Below, piece by piece: positions 13,342 to 20,412 of a stretch of DNA of 22,431 nucleotides. Positions within the stretch are counted from its first letter, which is position 1, and each line of letters opens with the position of its first letter. Below the pieces are notes generated by a model. The model was not told where the DNA came from. It saw only the letters and a program-made list of their open reading frames with translations, and searched no databases. This DNA is from a virus. Made by a program: the position numbers and the translations under genes. The stretch is taken from the IMG/VR virus record IMGVR_UViG_3300046714_000012, positions 1 to 22,431 of that record; one strand, 5' to 3'.

Positions 13342-14763
13342 GTGACGAACCTGAACTACAACGCCGACAGCGGGACCAACGGCAACACCGTCACCATCAC
13401 GGACACCGCATCCGGGGATCACCTGGACGTTGTTCAGCCGGGTACGGGTGGCACTGTTCAGTGGTCGAACACCCATCCGGCACACGGCCCGCTCGGCATC
13501 ACATTCTTGACCGGCGCCACGTCCACATCGACCTACGTGGCGTGGACAACACAACTGGGCAGCCTCACCCAGATCTGGGGTCGCGCGTACTTCTACCTGC
13601 CGACTGTGCCGCCGACGGTCACGCAGGTGATCGCCCGTGGCTTGGGTGCGACCGCGCAGAAGTTCAGGTTGTTCGTCAACACGAGCGGCAAGCTCGTCCT
13701 CGCCGACAGCGCGACCGTATCCGCCGGTACGACCACCTCGACGATGCTCGCCAATACGCAGCAGCGCGTCGAGTTCATGGTCACCTCCGGGACCTCGGCA
13801 GCGTTCGAGCTCCGCTACTTCGCCTCGGCCGAGTCGGACACGCCAACGGAGACCCTGACCGGGTCGACGACAAACTTCGGCACCGCCAATTTCGACGAGA
13901 TCCGCTTCGGGACCGGGGCGAACTTCGCAAACGTCACTGCCTACTTCCTCGACGATCTCAACGTCAACTCGGTCGGCTTCCCCGGTCCGGTGCAATTGTG
14001 GACGCCACAGCCGAGAGTGTTCCAAGTTCCGGCGCTGTATCTGCCAAAGCTGACGCCGATTGTGGTTCGGTCGTCGTTAGCCGATGTGGTGACGGCCGCG
14101 GCAACACCAGCTCCGGTCGTTGTCAGCCCGGCGTCGCCGCTGATTGTGCCGCTGCGGCCTGCGACGGTCCGCAACACGCTGCAGGATCCTCCGGTCCTCA
14201 CAACACCGGCACCGGTTGTTGTATCGCCATCATCGCCGGTGGCGCGGACGTTCTCGCCGGTCGTCGCCCGGTCGTCGATCCAAGACTTTTCCACGCCGGT
14301 CACCCCGCCGCCGGTTGTGGTTGGCCAGCGCCAGCCGGCCGCCATTATTCCGGCGTCGGCGTTCATTGGACGTAGTTCGTTCGCGGCGGTCGCGCCCGGC
14401 ACCCAACCTGTCGTGGTCACGCCGACGATCGTCCAACTGGTCCAGCTCACGCGACCGGTCGTTGTCCAGGCGCCGCCGCAGCAGCCGCTGGTCCCACAGC
14501 CGCCGACGCAGCCCGTCGTCGTGTCGGCGACTGCGCCCTATCGCGGCATCCCGGCGCGGGCATCCGTCTTCGCCGGATCACCAATAGCTGCGCCAGCCGT
14601 CCCAGGTTCGATGACATCGAGTACATCGGCGGCCGGGTTCGCCAGTTCAACAGATAGGGCCTCGCTGGCTTCCGGCGCATCAGCGGCATCGGTAACAGGC
14701 GTGGCTGAATCGGCCGGTCTCACATCCACCACGAGATCAGGGCGGATGGTGAGCGGGCCTTGA
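13342..14763 (+). CDS. Virion protein: lectin-like domain plus Pro/Val-rich repeat stalk
   Basis: Encodes 473 residues from GTG 13342. Residues about 15-215 look like a concanavalin/laminin-G-type jelly roll: alternating beta strands such as IWGRAYFYLP, QKFRLFVNTSGKLVLAD, QRVEFMV, AAFELRYF, FDEIRFG and a closing AYFLDDLNV. From about 235 to 400 the protein is an unusual Pro/Val/Ala/Ser-rich repeat of about 33 residues, with two boxes per repeat: R-S/N-S/T-L/I/F (at 243, 277, 310, 344) and P-x-P-V-V-V (V at 259, 292, 325, 357, then 373 and 392). The last 70 residues are Ser/Ala/Thr-rich. It could be a fibre or binding protein on the head or neck, possibly holding glycans; this is inference. 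It overlaps the next gene by 4 bp. No signal peptide or membrane segment. Confidence 0.75.
   Translation: MTNLNYNADSGTNGNTVTITDTASGDHLDVVQPGTGGTVQWSNTHPAHGPLGITFLTGATSTSTYVAWTTQLGSLTQIWGRAYFYLPTVPPTVTQVIARGLGATAQKFRLFVNTSGKLVLADSATVSAGTTTSTMLANTQQRVEFMVTSGTSAAFELRYFASAESDTPTETLTGSTTNFGTANFDEIRFGTGANFANVTAYFLDDLNVNSVGFPGPVQLWTPQPRVFQVPALYLPKLTPIVVRSSLADVVTAAATPAPVVVSPASPLIVPLRPATVRNTLQDPPVLTTPAPVVVSPSSPVARTFSPVVARSSIQDFSTPVTPPPVVVGQRQPAAIIPASAFIGRSSFAAVAPGTQPVVVTPTIVQLVQLTRPVVVQAPPQQPLVPQPPTQPVVVSATAPYRGIPARASVFAGSPIAAPAVPGSMTSSTSAAGFASSTDRASLASGASAASVTGVAESAGLTSTTRSGRMVSGP
14065..14541 (+). repeat. Degenerate 33-residue protein repeat region
   Basis: Within the lectin-like gene, four R-S/N-S/T boxes (residues 243, 277, 310, 344) and at least four P-V-V-V boxes (259, 292, 325, 357) recur at intervals of 32-34 residues, about 99 bases. 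DNA copies differ, so this is an old protein repeat and not a recent tandem duplication. Confidence 0.75.
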
Positions 14764-15632
14764 CCACATATCCGCTGGGTGCACTCGTCGAACTAGACAC
14801 GGCCGTCACTGACGACAGCGGTAATCCGACCGACGCGACAGTGACGCTGGCTGTCGTCCAGCCTGATCTGACCACGGTCAACCCGGCCGTATCCCACTCG
14901 GGCGCGTCCGGCAGTGGGCTGTACACGGCTTCGCTCACCGCGGACCAGGTTGGGACGTACACCTACCTGTGGTCGGCGTCGGGCACGGTTACGACGAGCG
15001 ACGCCGGCCAGTTCGACACCGGTAACCCTGCGCCACCGCTGTACGCGTCTGTCGCTGATCTGCGGGCTAGGTTGAATATCCTCGACAACACGAAGGACGC
15101 GCTGCTATTCGACGCCCTGGGCGCCGCATCGCGTGAGGTTGAGGATGATTGCGGAGGGCGCAGGTTCTGGCTCGATCCGGCGCCTGTCGCGCGCATCTTC
15201 GACCCGCAGCACAGGGTTGTCCACACGCCGCGTGGTGAGCAATTGCTGGTCGACGACATCGGGGCTACGCAGACCCTGATCGTCGAAGTCGGGTCTGAGG
15301 TCACCGATACGTGGACGTCGGCCGGCTCGTTCCGTACCGGTCCGGATAACGCGCTGGCGAAACGGCAGCCGATCACCTACCTGATCCGGCCGTACGCATC
15401 GTGGGGATTTACGCCCACGATGCAGGTCCGGATCACCACTCAGTGGGGTTGGCCGTTCGATCCGCCGCAGATCAAGGCGGCCACGCTAATCAAGGCTGCC
15501 CGGCTGTACCGGCGTAAGGACTCGCCGGAAGGAATCACCGGCTCGGCAGAACTCGGCATAGTCCGCGTGGGGCGTTACGACCCGGACTATGACGCCCTGA
15601 TCGACCGGTTCATTCTCCGTGGCGGTGGCTGA
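14760..15632 (+). CDS. Ig-like domain fused to head-tail connector (adaptor)
   Basis: Encodes 290 residues from TTG 14760 (TTGA overlap with the previous stop); no other start codon lies nearby in frame, so a TTG start is likely. Residues about 5-85 have an Ig-like beta sandwich: LGALVELDTAVTDDSG, ATVTLAVVQPD, GLYTASLTADQVGTYTYLWSASG. This type is common in phage proteins that bind surfaces. Residues about 95-290 match the HK97 gp6-like adaptor that docks on the portal: YASVADLRARL, LLFDALGAASREVEDDCGGRRFW, RQPITYLIRPY, then a terminal helix IKAATLIKAARLYRRKDSPEG. The adaptor normally follows the capsid gene directly; here a 7-kb insert of other genes separates them. Confidence 0.78.
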   Translation: MTTYPLGALVELDTAVTDDSGNPTDATVTLAVVQPDLTTVNPAVSHSGASGSGLYTASLTADQVGTYTYLWSASGTVTTSDAGQFDTGNPAPPLYASVADLRARLNILDNTKDALLFDALGAASREVEDDCGGRRFWLDPAPVARIFDPQHRVVHTPRGEQLLVDDIGATQTLIVEVGSEVTDTWTSAGSFRTGPDNALAKRQPITYLIRPYASWGFTPTMQVRITTQWGWPFDPPQIKAATLIKAARLYRRKDSPEGITGSAELGIVRVGRYDPDYDALIDRFILRGGG

Positions 15633-16040
15633 GTGGACATCTACACGGTCCTGCAGGGCGTCGCCAACGCAGTCAATGTGATCGACGGACTGTCGGCCTA
15701 TCCGGTTCTGCCCGATGCAGTCGACCCGCCGGTATTTGGTCCCAACGACTTCGATATCGACTATCACCAGACGTTCGCTGACGGCCTCAACTTCCTGCCG
15801 CTGACGTTCATCGTGTTGACCTCGCGTGGCGATACCGAGGCCGGCCGGAAACTGCTGTCGGCCTATCTGAACCCGAGTGGATCGCAGTCGATCAAAGCGG
15901 CGATCGAGGCGGACAAGACCCTCGGCGGTGTGGCGAAGACGTTGATCGTCGACCGGGCACGTAACGCGTTCAAGCTCGCCGATGTCGCCGGCGTCTACTA
16001 CCTCGGCGCCGAACTAGACGTGAGGGTGTGGGGCACGTGA
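15633..16040 (+). CDS. Putative tail terminator/head-tail joining protein
   Basis: Encodes 135 residues from GTG 15633, immediately after the adaptor stop. Features: YTVLQGVANAVNVIDGLSAYPVLP at the N-terminus, a beta strand PLTFIVLTSRGDTEAGRKLLSAYLNPSG (about 56-83), then KAAIEADKTLGGVAKTLIVDRARN and a closing strand YYLGAELDVRVWG. This alternation of one helix, a long strand, a helix and final strands is that of tail terminators (gpU/gp11-like), which cap the tail tube at the head. Position between adaptor and tube genes agrees. Sequence identity alone does not settle terminator versus stopper. Confidence 0.6.
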   Translation: MDIYTVLQGVANAVNVIDGLSAYPVLPDAVDPPVFGPNDFDIDYHQTFADGLNFLPLTFIVLTSRGDTEAGRKLLSAYLNPSGSQSIKAAIEADKTLGGVAKTLIVDRARNAFKLADVAGVYYLGAELDVRVWGT

Positions 16041-16774
16041 CCCTGAATCCGCAGGTGTTGGTCGACACCAAGATTTACTGCGACTCGGCGGACCTGACCG
16101 GCTACAGCAACAAGGTCATGCTCGCGCCGACCGCCGACGCGCTGGACGCGACAACGTTCGGCTCCGGCGGCTGGAAGGCCCGCGTCGGCGGCCTGTTCGA
16201 CACTACCGCCAGCCTGGAAGGGTTCTGGCAGGCCGGCGACTTGACCCAGCCGGACGACTTGTTCTGGGCGAACCTGTCCGACAGCCAGGCCGCCCTGACG
16301 TTCTGCCCCACGGCAGGCACAACAGTCGGCGACCTTTGCTACCTAACCCGGGCGATGGAAACGAAGTACGACCCATCCGGCCAGATCGGCCAACTGTTCG
16401 CCTTCGCGGTGGACTGGTCCGGGAACTGGCCGGTTGCCCGCGGTCAGATCCTCAACCCAACCGGCGTGGTCCGTTCCTCGAGCGGTAACGGCACTGGCCG
16501 ACAGTTGGGCGCGGTCGCGGCTGGGCAGCGCATGTACGCGAACCTGCACGTTCTGGCGGCGTCGGGCACGTCGGTCGCGGTGAAGCTCCAATCCAGCGTC
16601 GACAACACCTTCGCCAGCCCCACCGATCGGATCACGTTCACCACCGCGACCGCACTCGGCGGTCAGTCCGCGAGTCTTGTCGGCCCGGTCACCGACACGT
16701 GGTGGCGTGCCGTGTGGACCGTGGTCTCCGGTTCCTTCACCTTTGTCTGCTCGGCGGGCATCGCCAGCAAGTAA
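16037..16774 (+). CDS. Tail tube protein 1 (major tail protein-like) with extra C-terminal domain
   Basis: Encodes 245 residues from GTG 16037 (GTGA overlap with the previous stop); GTG 16028 is also possible. Residues 1-145 match the tail tube fold. The motif ADALDATTFGSGGWKARVGGL (residues about 34-54, stated in outline) lines up with a similar motif in the next gene. Residues about 150-245 are a separate Thr/Ser/Val-rich beta domain (QRMYANLHVLAASGTSVAVKLQSS... ending in TVVSGSFTFVCSAG), probably a surface domain outside the tube. Such C-terminal additions are known in siphophage tube proteins. Confidence 0.78.
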   Translation: MTLNPQVLVDTKIYCDSADLTGYSNKVMLAPTADALDATTFGSGGWKARVGGLFDTTASLEGFWQAGDLTQPDDLFWANLSDSQAALTFCPTAGTTVGDLCYLTRAMETKYDPSGQIGQLFAFAVDWSGNWPVARGQILNPTGVVRSSSGNGTGRQLGAVAAGQRMYANLHVLAASGTSVAVKLQSSVDNTFASPTDRITFTTATALGGQSASLVGPVTDTWWRAVWTVVSGSFTFVCSAGIASK

Positions 16775-16800
16775 TCCCAGCTAGACCCTCTTTCCAGCCT

Positions 16801-16821
16801 GCCGCCTCCGGGCGGCTTCTT
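16801..16821 (+). terminator. GC-rich hairpin between the two tail tube genes
   Basis: GCCGCC (16801-16806) pairs with GGCGGC (16811-16816) across a 4-base loop, followed by TTCTT. It lies 25 bases before the start of the second tube gene, whose ribosome binding site GGAGGAA follows it. It may be a weak terminator or an mRNA processing or stability element. Confidence 0.5.
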
Positions 16822-16841
16822 CGTGCCCGGAGGAACCCAAG

Positions 16842-17255
16842 ATGGCTCTTACGCCGACGGTGCTCACAGATGCCTTTGTGATCATTAACAGCAACACGGT
16901 CTCCGACCACGGCAACAAGATCGAAATCCCGATCAGTGTTGCCGACCTGGACACAACCTGCTTCGGGCAGACGTGGCGGGCGCGCGTCGGCGGGTTGAAG
17001 GACGCGTCGCTGAACATCACGTTCATCAACGACTTCGTTGCCGCGCAGCTCGACTCGATCTTCTTCCCGCTGATCGGCTCGGTCGTCACGTTCGAGGTGC
17101 GTCCCACCTCGGCGTCCCGCGGTACCGGAAACCCGGCATACACCGGGAGCATCCTCATCAACGGGTGGACGCCGCTGTCTGGTTCGGTCGGCGACCTGGA
17201 CTCGGTCGACGTGTCGTTCCCGACCTCAGGTGCGGTTCTGCGGCAAACGTCGTGA
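16842..17255 (+). CDS. Tail tube protein 2 (major tail protein paralogue)
   Basis: Encodes 137 residues from ATG 16842, with the strongest ribosome binding site of the window (GGAGGAA). It is almost the tube fold alone: TDAFVIINSNTV, EIPISVADLDTTCF, then WRARVGGLKDASLNITFI, then SIFFPLIGSVVTFEVRPTSA and YTGSILINGWTPLSG. The middle motif is the same as in the preceding gene (DLDTTCFGQTWRARVGGL versus ALDATTFGSGGWKARVGGL), so both are paralogues. Its strong start signal and preceding hairpin suggest this may be the more abundant tube subunit. The stop overlaps the next gene. Confidence 0.75.
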   Translation: MALTPTVLTDAFVIINSNTVSDHGNKIEIPISVADLDTTCFGQTWRARVGGLKDASLNITFINDFVAAQLDSIFFPLIGSVVTFEVRPTSASRGTGNPAYTGSILINGWTPLSGSVGDLDSVDVSFPTSGAVLRQTS

Positions 17256-17776
17256 GCGGTGCGATCCTGTGGTCGCAGATCACAGGCGCACGCCAGCTAC
17301 GCGACGCGGCGAAACTGCTGCGGAACGCCGGCCGGAAGGACCTGGCCCGGAACCTGCAGACCGCGGTCAAGCGGGCAGGCCAGCCGGCGTTGAACAGACT
17401 CAAGGCGTCGGCGCGGCGTATCCGGGTATCCGGCTACGGCACGACAGCTCGGCGGAGGTTCGTTGGACCGACCGAACCGAAGCGGCTGCGGGAGCGGATC
17501 GCTAACGCGACCGGTATCGAGTACAGCGCGACCGAAACCGGTGCCCGGGTCAGCTTCCGCACCCGCTCGTCGCAGATGGGCTCAGCCGGCAAGCTGCCGC
17601 GTTACTTCGACTCCGGCGTCACGTTCCGGCACCCGATCATGGGGCACCGCTCGATGTGGGCGGATGAGAAGGGCGAACCCTGGTTCTTCGCCCCGATCAA
17701 GGACTCGCTGCCGGACTTCCGTGACGAGATCAGCAACGCGATCGACGAAACCATCCACCAGATCGAAACGAGCTAG
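17252..17776 (+). CDS. HK97 gp10-like tail completion/connector protein
   Basis: Encodes 174 residues from GTG 17252 (GTGA overlap with the previous stop); a longer upstream reading is a shadow. Residues 10-55 are a basic helix (QLRDAAKLLRNAGRKDLARNL, stated in outline), typical of gp10-like proteins. A central beta region (YSATETGARVSFRT) follows, then the frequently seen KLPRYFDSG, GHRSMWADEKG and PWFFAPIKDSLPDF, where the conserved P-W-F marks the family. C-terminal residues form an acidic helix. These proteins join tail and neck. In HK97-like phages the gene usually precedes the tube gene; here it follows it. Confidence 0.7.
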   Translation: MSGAILWSQITGARQLRDAAKLLRNAGRKDLARNLQTAVKRAGQPALNRLKASARRIRVSGYGTTARRRFVGPTEPKRLRERIANATGIEYSATETGARVSFRTRSSQMGSAGKLPRYFDSGVTFRHPIMGHRSMWADEKGEPWFFAPIKDSLPDFRDEISNAIDETIHQIETS

Positions 17777-17778
17777 CC

Positions 17779-18168
17779 GTGGCAATCACCCTTCGCCTGA
17801 CCCAAGCCGACCAGGAGCGTCTCGGCGCACCACAGGACGTCGAGATCGAGCTTGACCGGATGATGATGAAAGAGGTCATGGCCCTCGAGGAGCATCTCGG
17901 GCTGAGCCATGACGAGTTCCTCGATGCGCTGCGTGGACAACCAACCGCAGAGAGGAACAAGACGCTCGTCAGCCAGCGGGCATGGGGTTTCGCGTTGTGG
18001 ATGTCGCTGCACCGCATCGGCGTCGACATGCCGTTCGCCGACTTCGACTACGACGTAACCCGGACGGTCATCCTCGCTCCGGCCGTCAAGGCGGACGAGC
18101 CGGACCCAAAAGACCCGTCCACCCACGAGAAGCCGAACGGCGACGGAAGTCCTCCATCCGGTACCTGA
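17779..18168 (+). CDS. Tail assembly chaperone G (short frameshift partner)
   Basis: Encodes 129 residues from GTG 17779, two bases after the previous stop. The first part is beta/helix: AITLRLTQADQERLG, EIELDRMMMKEVMALEEHLG, then SHDEFLDALRG and LVSQRAWGFALWMSLHRIGVDM. The second half is acidic and rich in Pro and Lys. It is the gpG-like member of the chaperone pair that coats the tape measure during tail assembly and is absent from the virion. Position directly before the tape measure gene and the slippery site at 18105-18111 support this. Confidence 0.85.
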   Translation: MAITLRLTQADQERLGAPQDVEIELDRMMMKEVMALEEHLGLSHDEFLDALRGQPTAERNKTLVSQRAWGFALWMSLHRIGVDMPFADFDYDVTRTVILAPAVKADEPDPKDPSTHEKPNGDGSPPSGT

Positions 18169-18293
18169 TAGACGCCTACAAGCCGGCATTCGCGCACCTG
18201 TACGGCTTCACTCCGGACGTGATTGAGGCGCTGAGCTATCCCGACTGGATGCGGTACCGCGAGTACGCCGACAAGGTCCTGAACATCAGCTAA
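17779..18293 (+). CDS. Tail assembly chaperone GT (-1 frameshift fusion)
   Basis: Predicted 171-residue product made when ribosomes slip back by one base at CCCAAAA (18105-18111). The first 111 codons are shared with the short chaperone, ending ...DEPDPK. Reading then resumes at 18111 as RPVHPREAERRRK and continues through SSIRYLIDAYKPAFAHLYGF, then TPDVIEALSYPDWMRYREYADKVLNIS, to the stop at 18291-18293. The downstream part has no start codon and ribosome binding site of its own. Its helical, Tyr/Trp-rich sequence is typical of the T half, which contacts the tube protein. The gene ends 16 bases before the tape measure start. Confidence 0.82.
18105..18111 (+). promoter_or_regulatory. Canonical -1 slippery heptamer CCCAAAA
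   Basis: In the zero frame it is split as gaC CCA AAA, giving X XXY YYZ with X = C, Y = A. Slippage back by one base joins the two tail chaperone reading frames. It is followed by GACCCG, and the downstream + strand is GC-rich and may fold; no defined pseudoknot was identified by eye. Confidence 0.85.
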
Positions 18294-18309
18294 TCCCGAG
18301 GGGGTAGCT

Positions 18310-20409
18310 GTGGCGAAGGACCTCAAACTCGATGTCCTGACCACGTCGGACCCGAAGGGCCTCATCGAGGCCGCCGCCGGTGTCGACGAGCTGGCCAAGA
18401 AGACCGACAAGCTCGGCACGCAAATGAAGGAGACGACGGCTGACACCGCCGCTCTGGATGCCGCGCTAGAGGCAACAAAACTCAAGGTCAACGAACTGTC
18501 GAGGTCGTTCGCGGAGACCGGCGACAAGTCGATCCTCAAGCAAATCAGCGCCACGAAGCGGTATCAGAGCCAGCTTGAGTCGATTGAGAAGACTCTTGCG
18601 GACACCGGCAGCGAAGCCGGTAAGGCCGGCGACGATATCTCCGAATTCGGCCGCCTGGTCACCGCGAACCTGAACGACAGCCAGCCTGCGTTTGTTTCGC
18701 TGCAGAAGGCGATCACCGACACCCAGACCCGGATCAAGTCGCTGCGCAACGACTTCAAGAACAACGGCCACGAATCCGTGTTCGGTGACTTGCAAAAGTC
18801 CGAGGCTGATCTCAAATCGTTGATCGACTTCGCTGACAAGATGGCACCAGGGTTCGCCTCAGCATTCGCGAAGGCCGGCGTCAAGTCCGGCGAGGACTTC
18901 ACATCAGCGTTCGGTGAAGCCTTCTCCGGCATCAGCGAGTACGCGGTGCCGATCATGATCGGCGCTGCTGTGGCGGCGTCACCGTTAATCGCCGCGGCCA
19001 TCGGCGCCGCGGTAACCACGGGCTTCGGCCTGGGCGTCGTCGGTGTCGGTGCGCTCAGTTTGAAGAACAATCCGCAGGTGAAGGCCGCCCTGTCCGGGTT
19101 GACGTCGGATATTTCGTCCACGTTTTCTGGTACCGCATCGCCGCTGGTCGGCCCGATCGTGGGCGGCCTAAACGATCTCGATGCAGCGATCAACGAGGTC
19201 CGGCCAGATCTGACAAAGATGTTCACCGCCGCGGCTCCGGCCGCGAAGGAGTTGCTTGACGGGCTCGCTGGCGCGGCCAAAAGCGCGGCACCGGCATTCG
19301 CCGACGCCATGGTCAAGGCCGAACCGGCCGTCGAGGCGCTGGCCAGCTCCCTCCCGCAACTCGGTGCAGCGGTCGGCTCGGCCGTCGACCAGATCTCCAA
19401 AACACCTGGCCTGGCCCGTGACGTGTCCGGTGCCTTCCAGGTGCTGGAAGGCACCATCTATGCGGTCGGTATCGGCGTCCGTGCCCTAGGGACGATTTGG
19501 GATGCGTCCGGTATTCCGCAAAGCATGGAAGCCACCTTCGAGGTGTCGCAGAAGCTCTCCACCGGCCTGCGGTTCGTCACCGGCCAACTGTCCGAAGGTG
19601 GGACGGTCGCCGAAGGTGTCGGTGGCGAGATCAACACGCTCAACACTGCGCTCGCGGCCAACATCGCCGACCTGCAAGCCCAGGCCACGGCGATCGACAC
19701 CGTCATCGCCGCACAGCAGAAGTACACCAACGAGCTGGAAGCCAACGACAACGCTGTGCTGGCCGAGCATCAGGCACTGCTCAGCTTCCACCAGGAACTC
19801 AAGCGCGGCACCAAAGCCTGGGACGAGAACACCGCCGCCGGCATCAAGCAGGTCGGGAACCTGAACAGTGCCGAGCAGGCGATCATGCGCGTCTACGACT
19901 CGCAAGTGGCACTCAACGGCCCCACGGTCAAGAACACAACCGCAGCACTCAACTCAGCCGAGGCGCTCTATAAGACGGCGAAGGCCGCTGGCGCCACCAA
20001 GGGCGAATTGTCGACGCTCAAGTCGGATGTCGACAAGCTGAAGTCGTCTCTCGCCGGACTCAAGAGCAAGTCGTTCACGATCACCGAATACAAGAAGATC
20101 GTGCACACTGACAGCGGCGCCGGGTTCCGCGCCGCCAATGAAGGGATGCCCGCGAAGGCGTCAGGTGGACGCTACGGCCCCGGCCCGATGCTCGTGGGTG
20201 AGCGTGGCCCGGAGATCGTTGTTCCTGATGGGTCCGGGACGGTCATTCCCAACAACCAGATCAGCATGGGCAACGCTGGCACGCAGGCCATCCGGATCGA
20301 GTTCGCCAGCAGCAGCGACCAGCTCGTCAACGCCATCATTGGGGCAATCCGGCCGGTTGTCCGTGGACGGTATGGCGGCAACGTCACGTTGGCATTGGCG
20401 GGTGCGTAG
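18310..20409 (+). CDS. Tape measure protein
   Basis: Encodes 699 residues from GTG 18310, with the G-rich ribosome binding site GAGGGGG. It sets tail length and is ejected during DNA entry. The N-terminal 200 residues are long charged helices with heptads (EATKLKVNELSRSFAETGDKS in outline; YQSQLESIEKTL; KSLRNDFKNNG). Residues about 213-250 are a hydrophobic stretch (VPIMIGAAVAASPLIAAAIG and on), a possible membrane-spanning segment. Ala-rich helices follow (LLDGLAGAAKSAAPAFADAM). Near residue 615-640 is the typical tape measure C-terminal motif ASGGRYGPGPMLVGERGPE. No lytic or peptidase domain is seen. At roughly 0.15 nm per residue the tail would be about 100 nm, a rule-of-thumb estimate. 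Confidence 0.93.
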   Translation: MAKDLKLDVLTTSDPKGLIEAAAGVDELAKKTDKLGTQMKETTADTAALDAALEATKLKVNELSRSFAETGDKSILKQISATKRYQSQLESIEKTLADTGSEAGKAGDDISEFGRLVTANLNDSQPAFVSLQKAITDTQTRIKSLRNDFKNNGHESVFGDLQKSEADLKSLIDFADKMAPGFASAFAKAGVKSGEDFTSAFGEAFSGISEYAVPIMIGAAVAASPLIAAAIGAAVTTGFGLGVVGVGALSLKNNPQVKAALSGLTSDISSTFSGTASPLVGPIVGGLNDLDAAINEVRPDLTKMFTAAAPAAKELLDGLAGAAKSAAPAFADAMVKAEPAVEALASSLPQLGAAVGSAVDQISKTPGLARDVSGAFQVLEGTIYAVGIGVRALGTIWDASGIPQSMEATFEVSQKLSTGLRFVTGQLSEGGTVAEGVGGEINTLNTALAANIADLQAQATAIDTVIAAQQKYTNELEANDNAVLAEHQALLSFHQELKRGTKAWDENTAAGIKQVGNLNSAEQAIMRVYDSQVALNGPTVKNTTAALNSAEALYKTAKAAGATKGELSTLKSDVDKLKSSLAGLKSKSFTITEYKKIVHTDSGAGFRAANEGMPAKASGGRYGPGPMLVGERGPEIVVPDGSGTVIPNNQISMGNAGTQAIRIEFASSSDQLVNAIIGAIRPVVRGRYGGNVTLALAGA

Positions 20410-20412
20410 CTG

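Noticed and set aside
13144-14025. Minus-strand open frame of 293 residues opposite the lectin-like gene
   Set aside because: Arg/Gly/Glu-rich shadow of the + strand gene; no start signal and no family resemblance.
13260-14375. 371-residue + strand open frame
   Set aside because: After its first 30 or so codons it becomes Arg/His/Gly/Gln-rich nonsense typical of a shifted frame of the gene at 13342. Only the leading part is mentioned as a possible remnant.
14065-14541. Possible CRISPR or DNA satellite, because of spaced repeats
   Set aside because: Repeats are visible only at protein level, the DNA copies differ and there are no constant spacers; it is a coding repeat.
18564-19457. Minus-strand 297-residue open frame opposite the tape measure gene
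   Set aside because: Shadow of the Ala-rich tape measure sequence; no ribosome binding site or motif.
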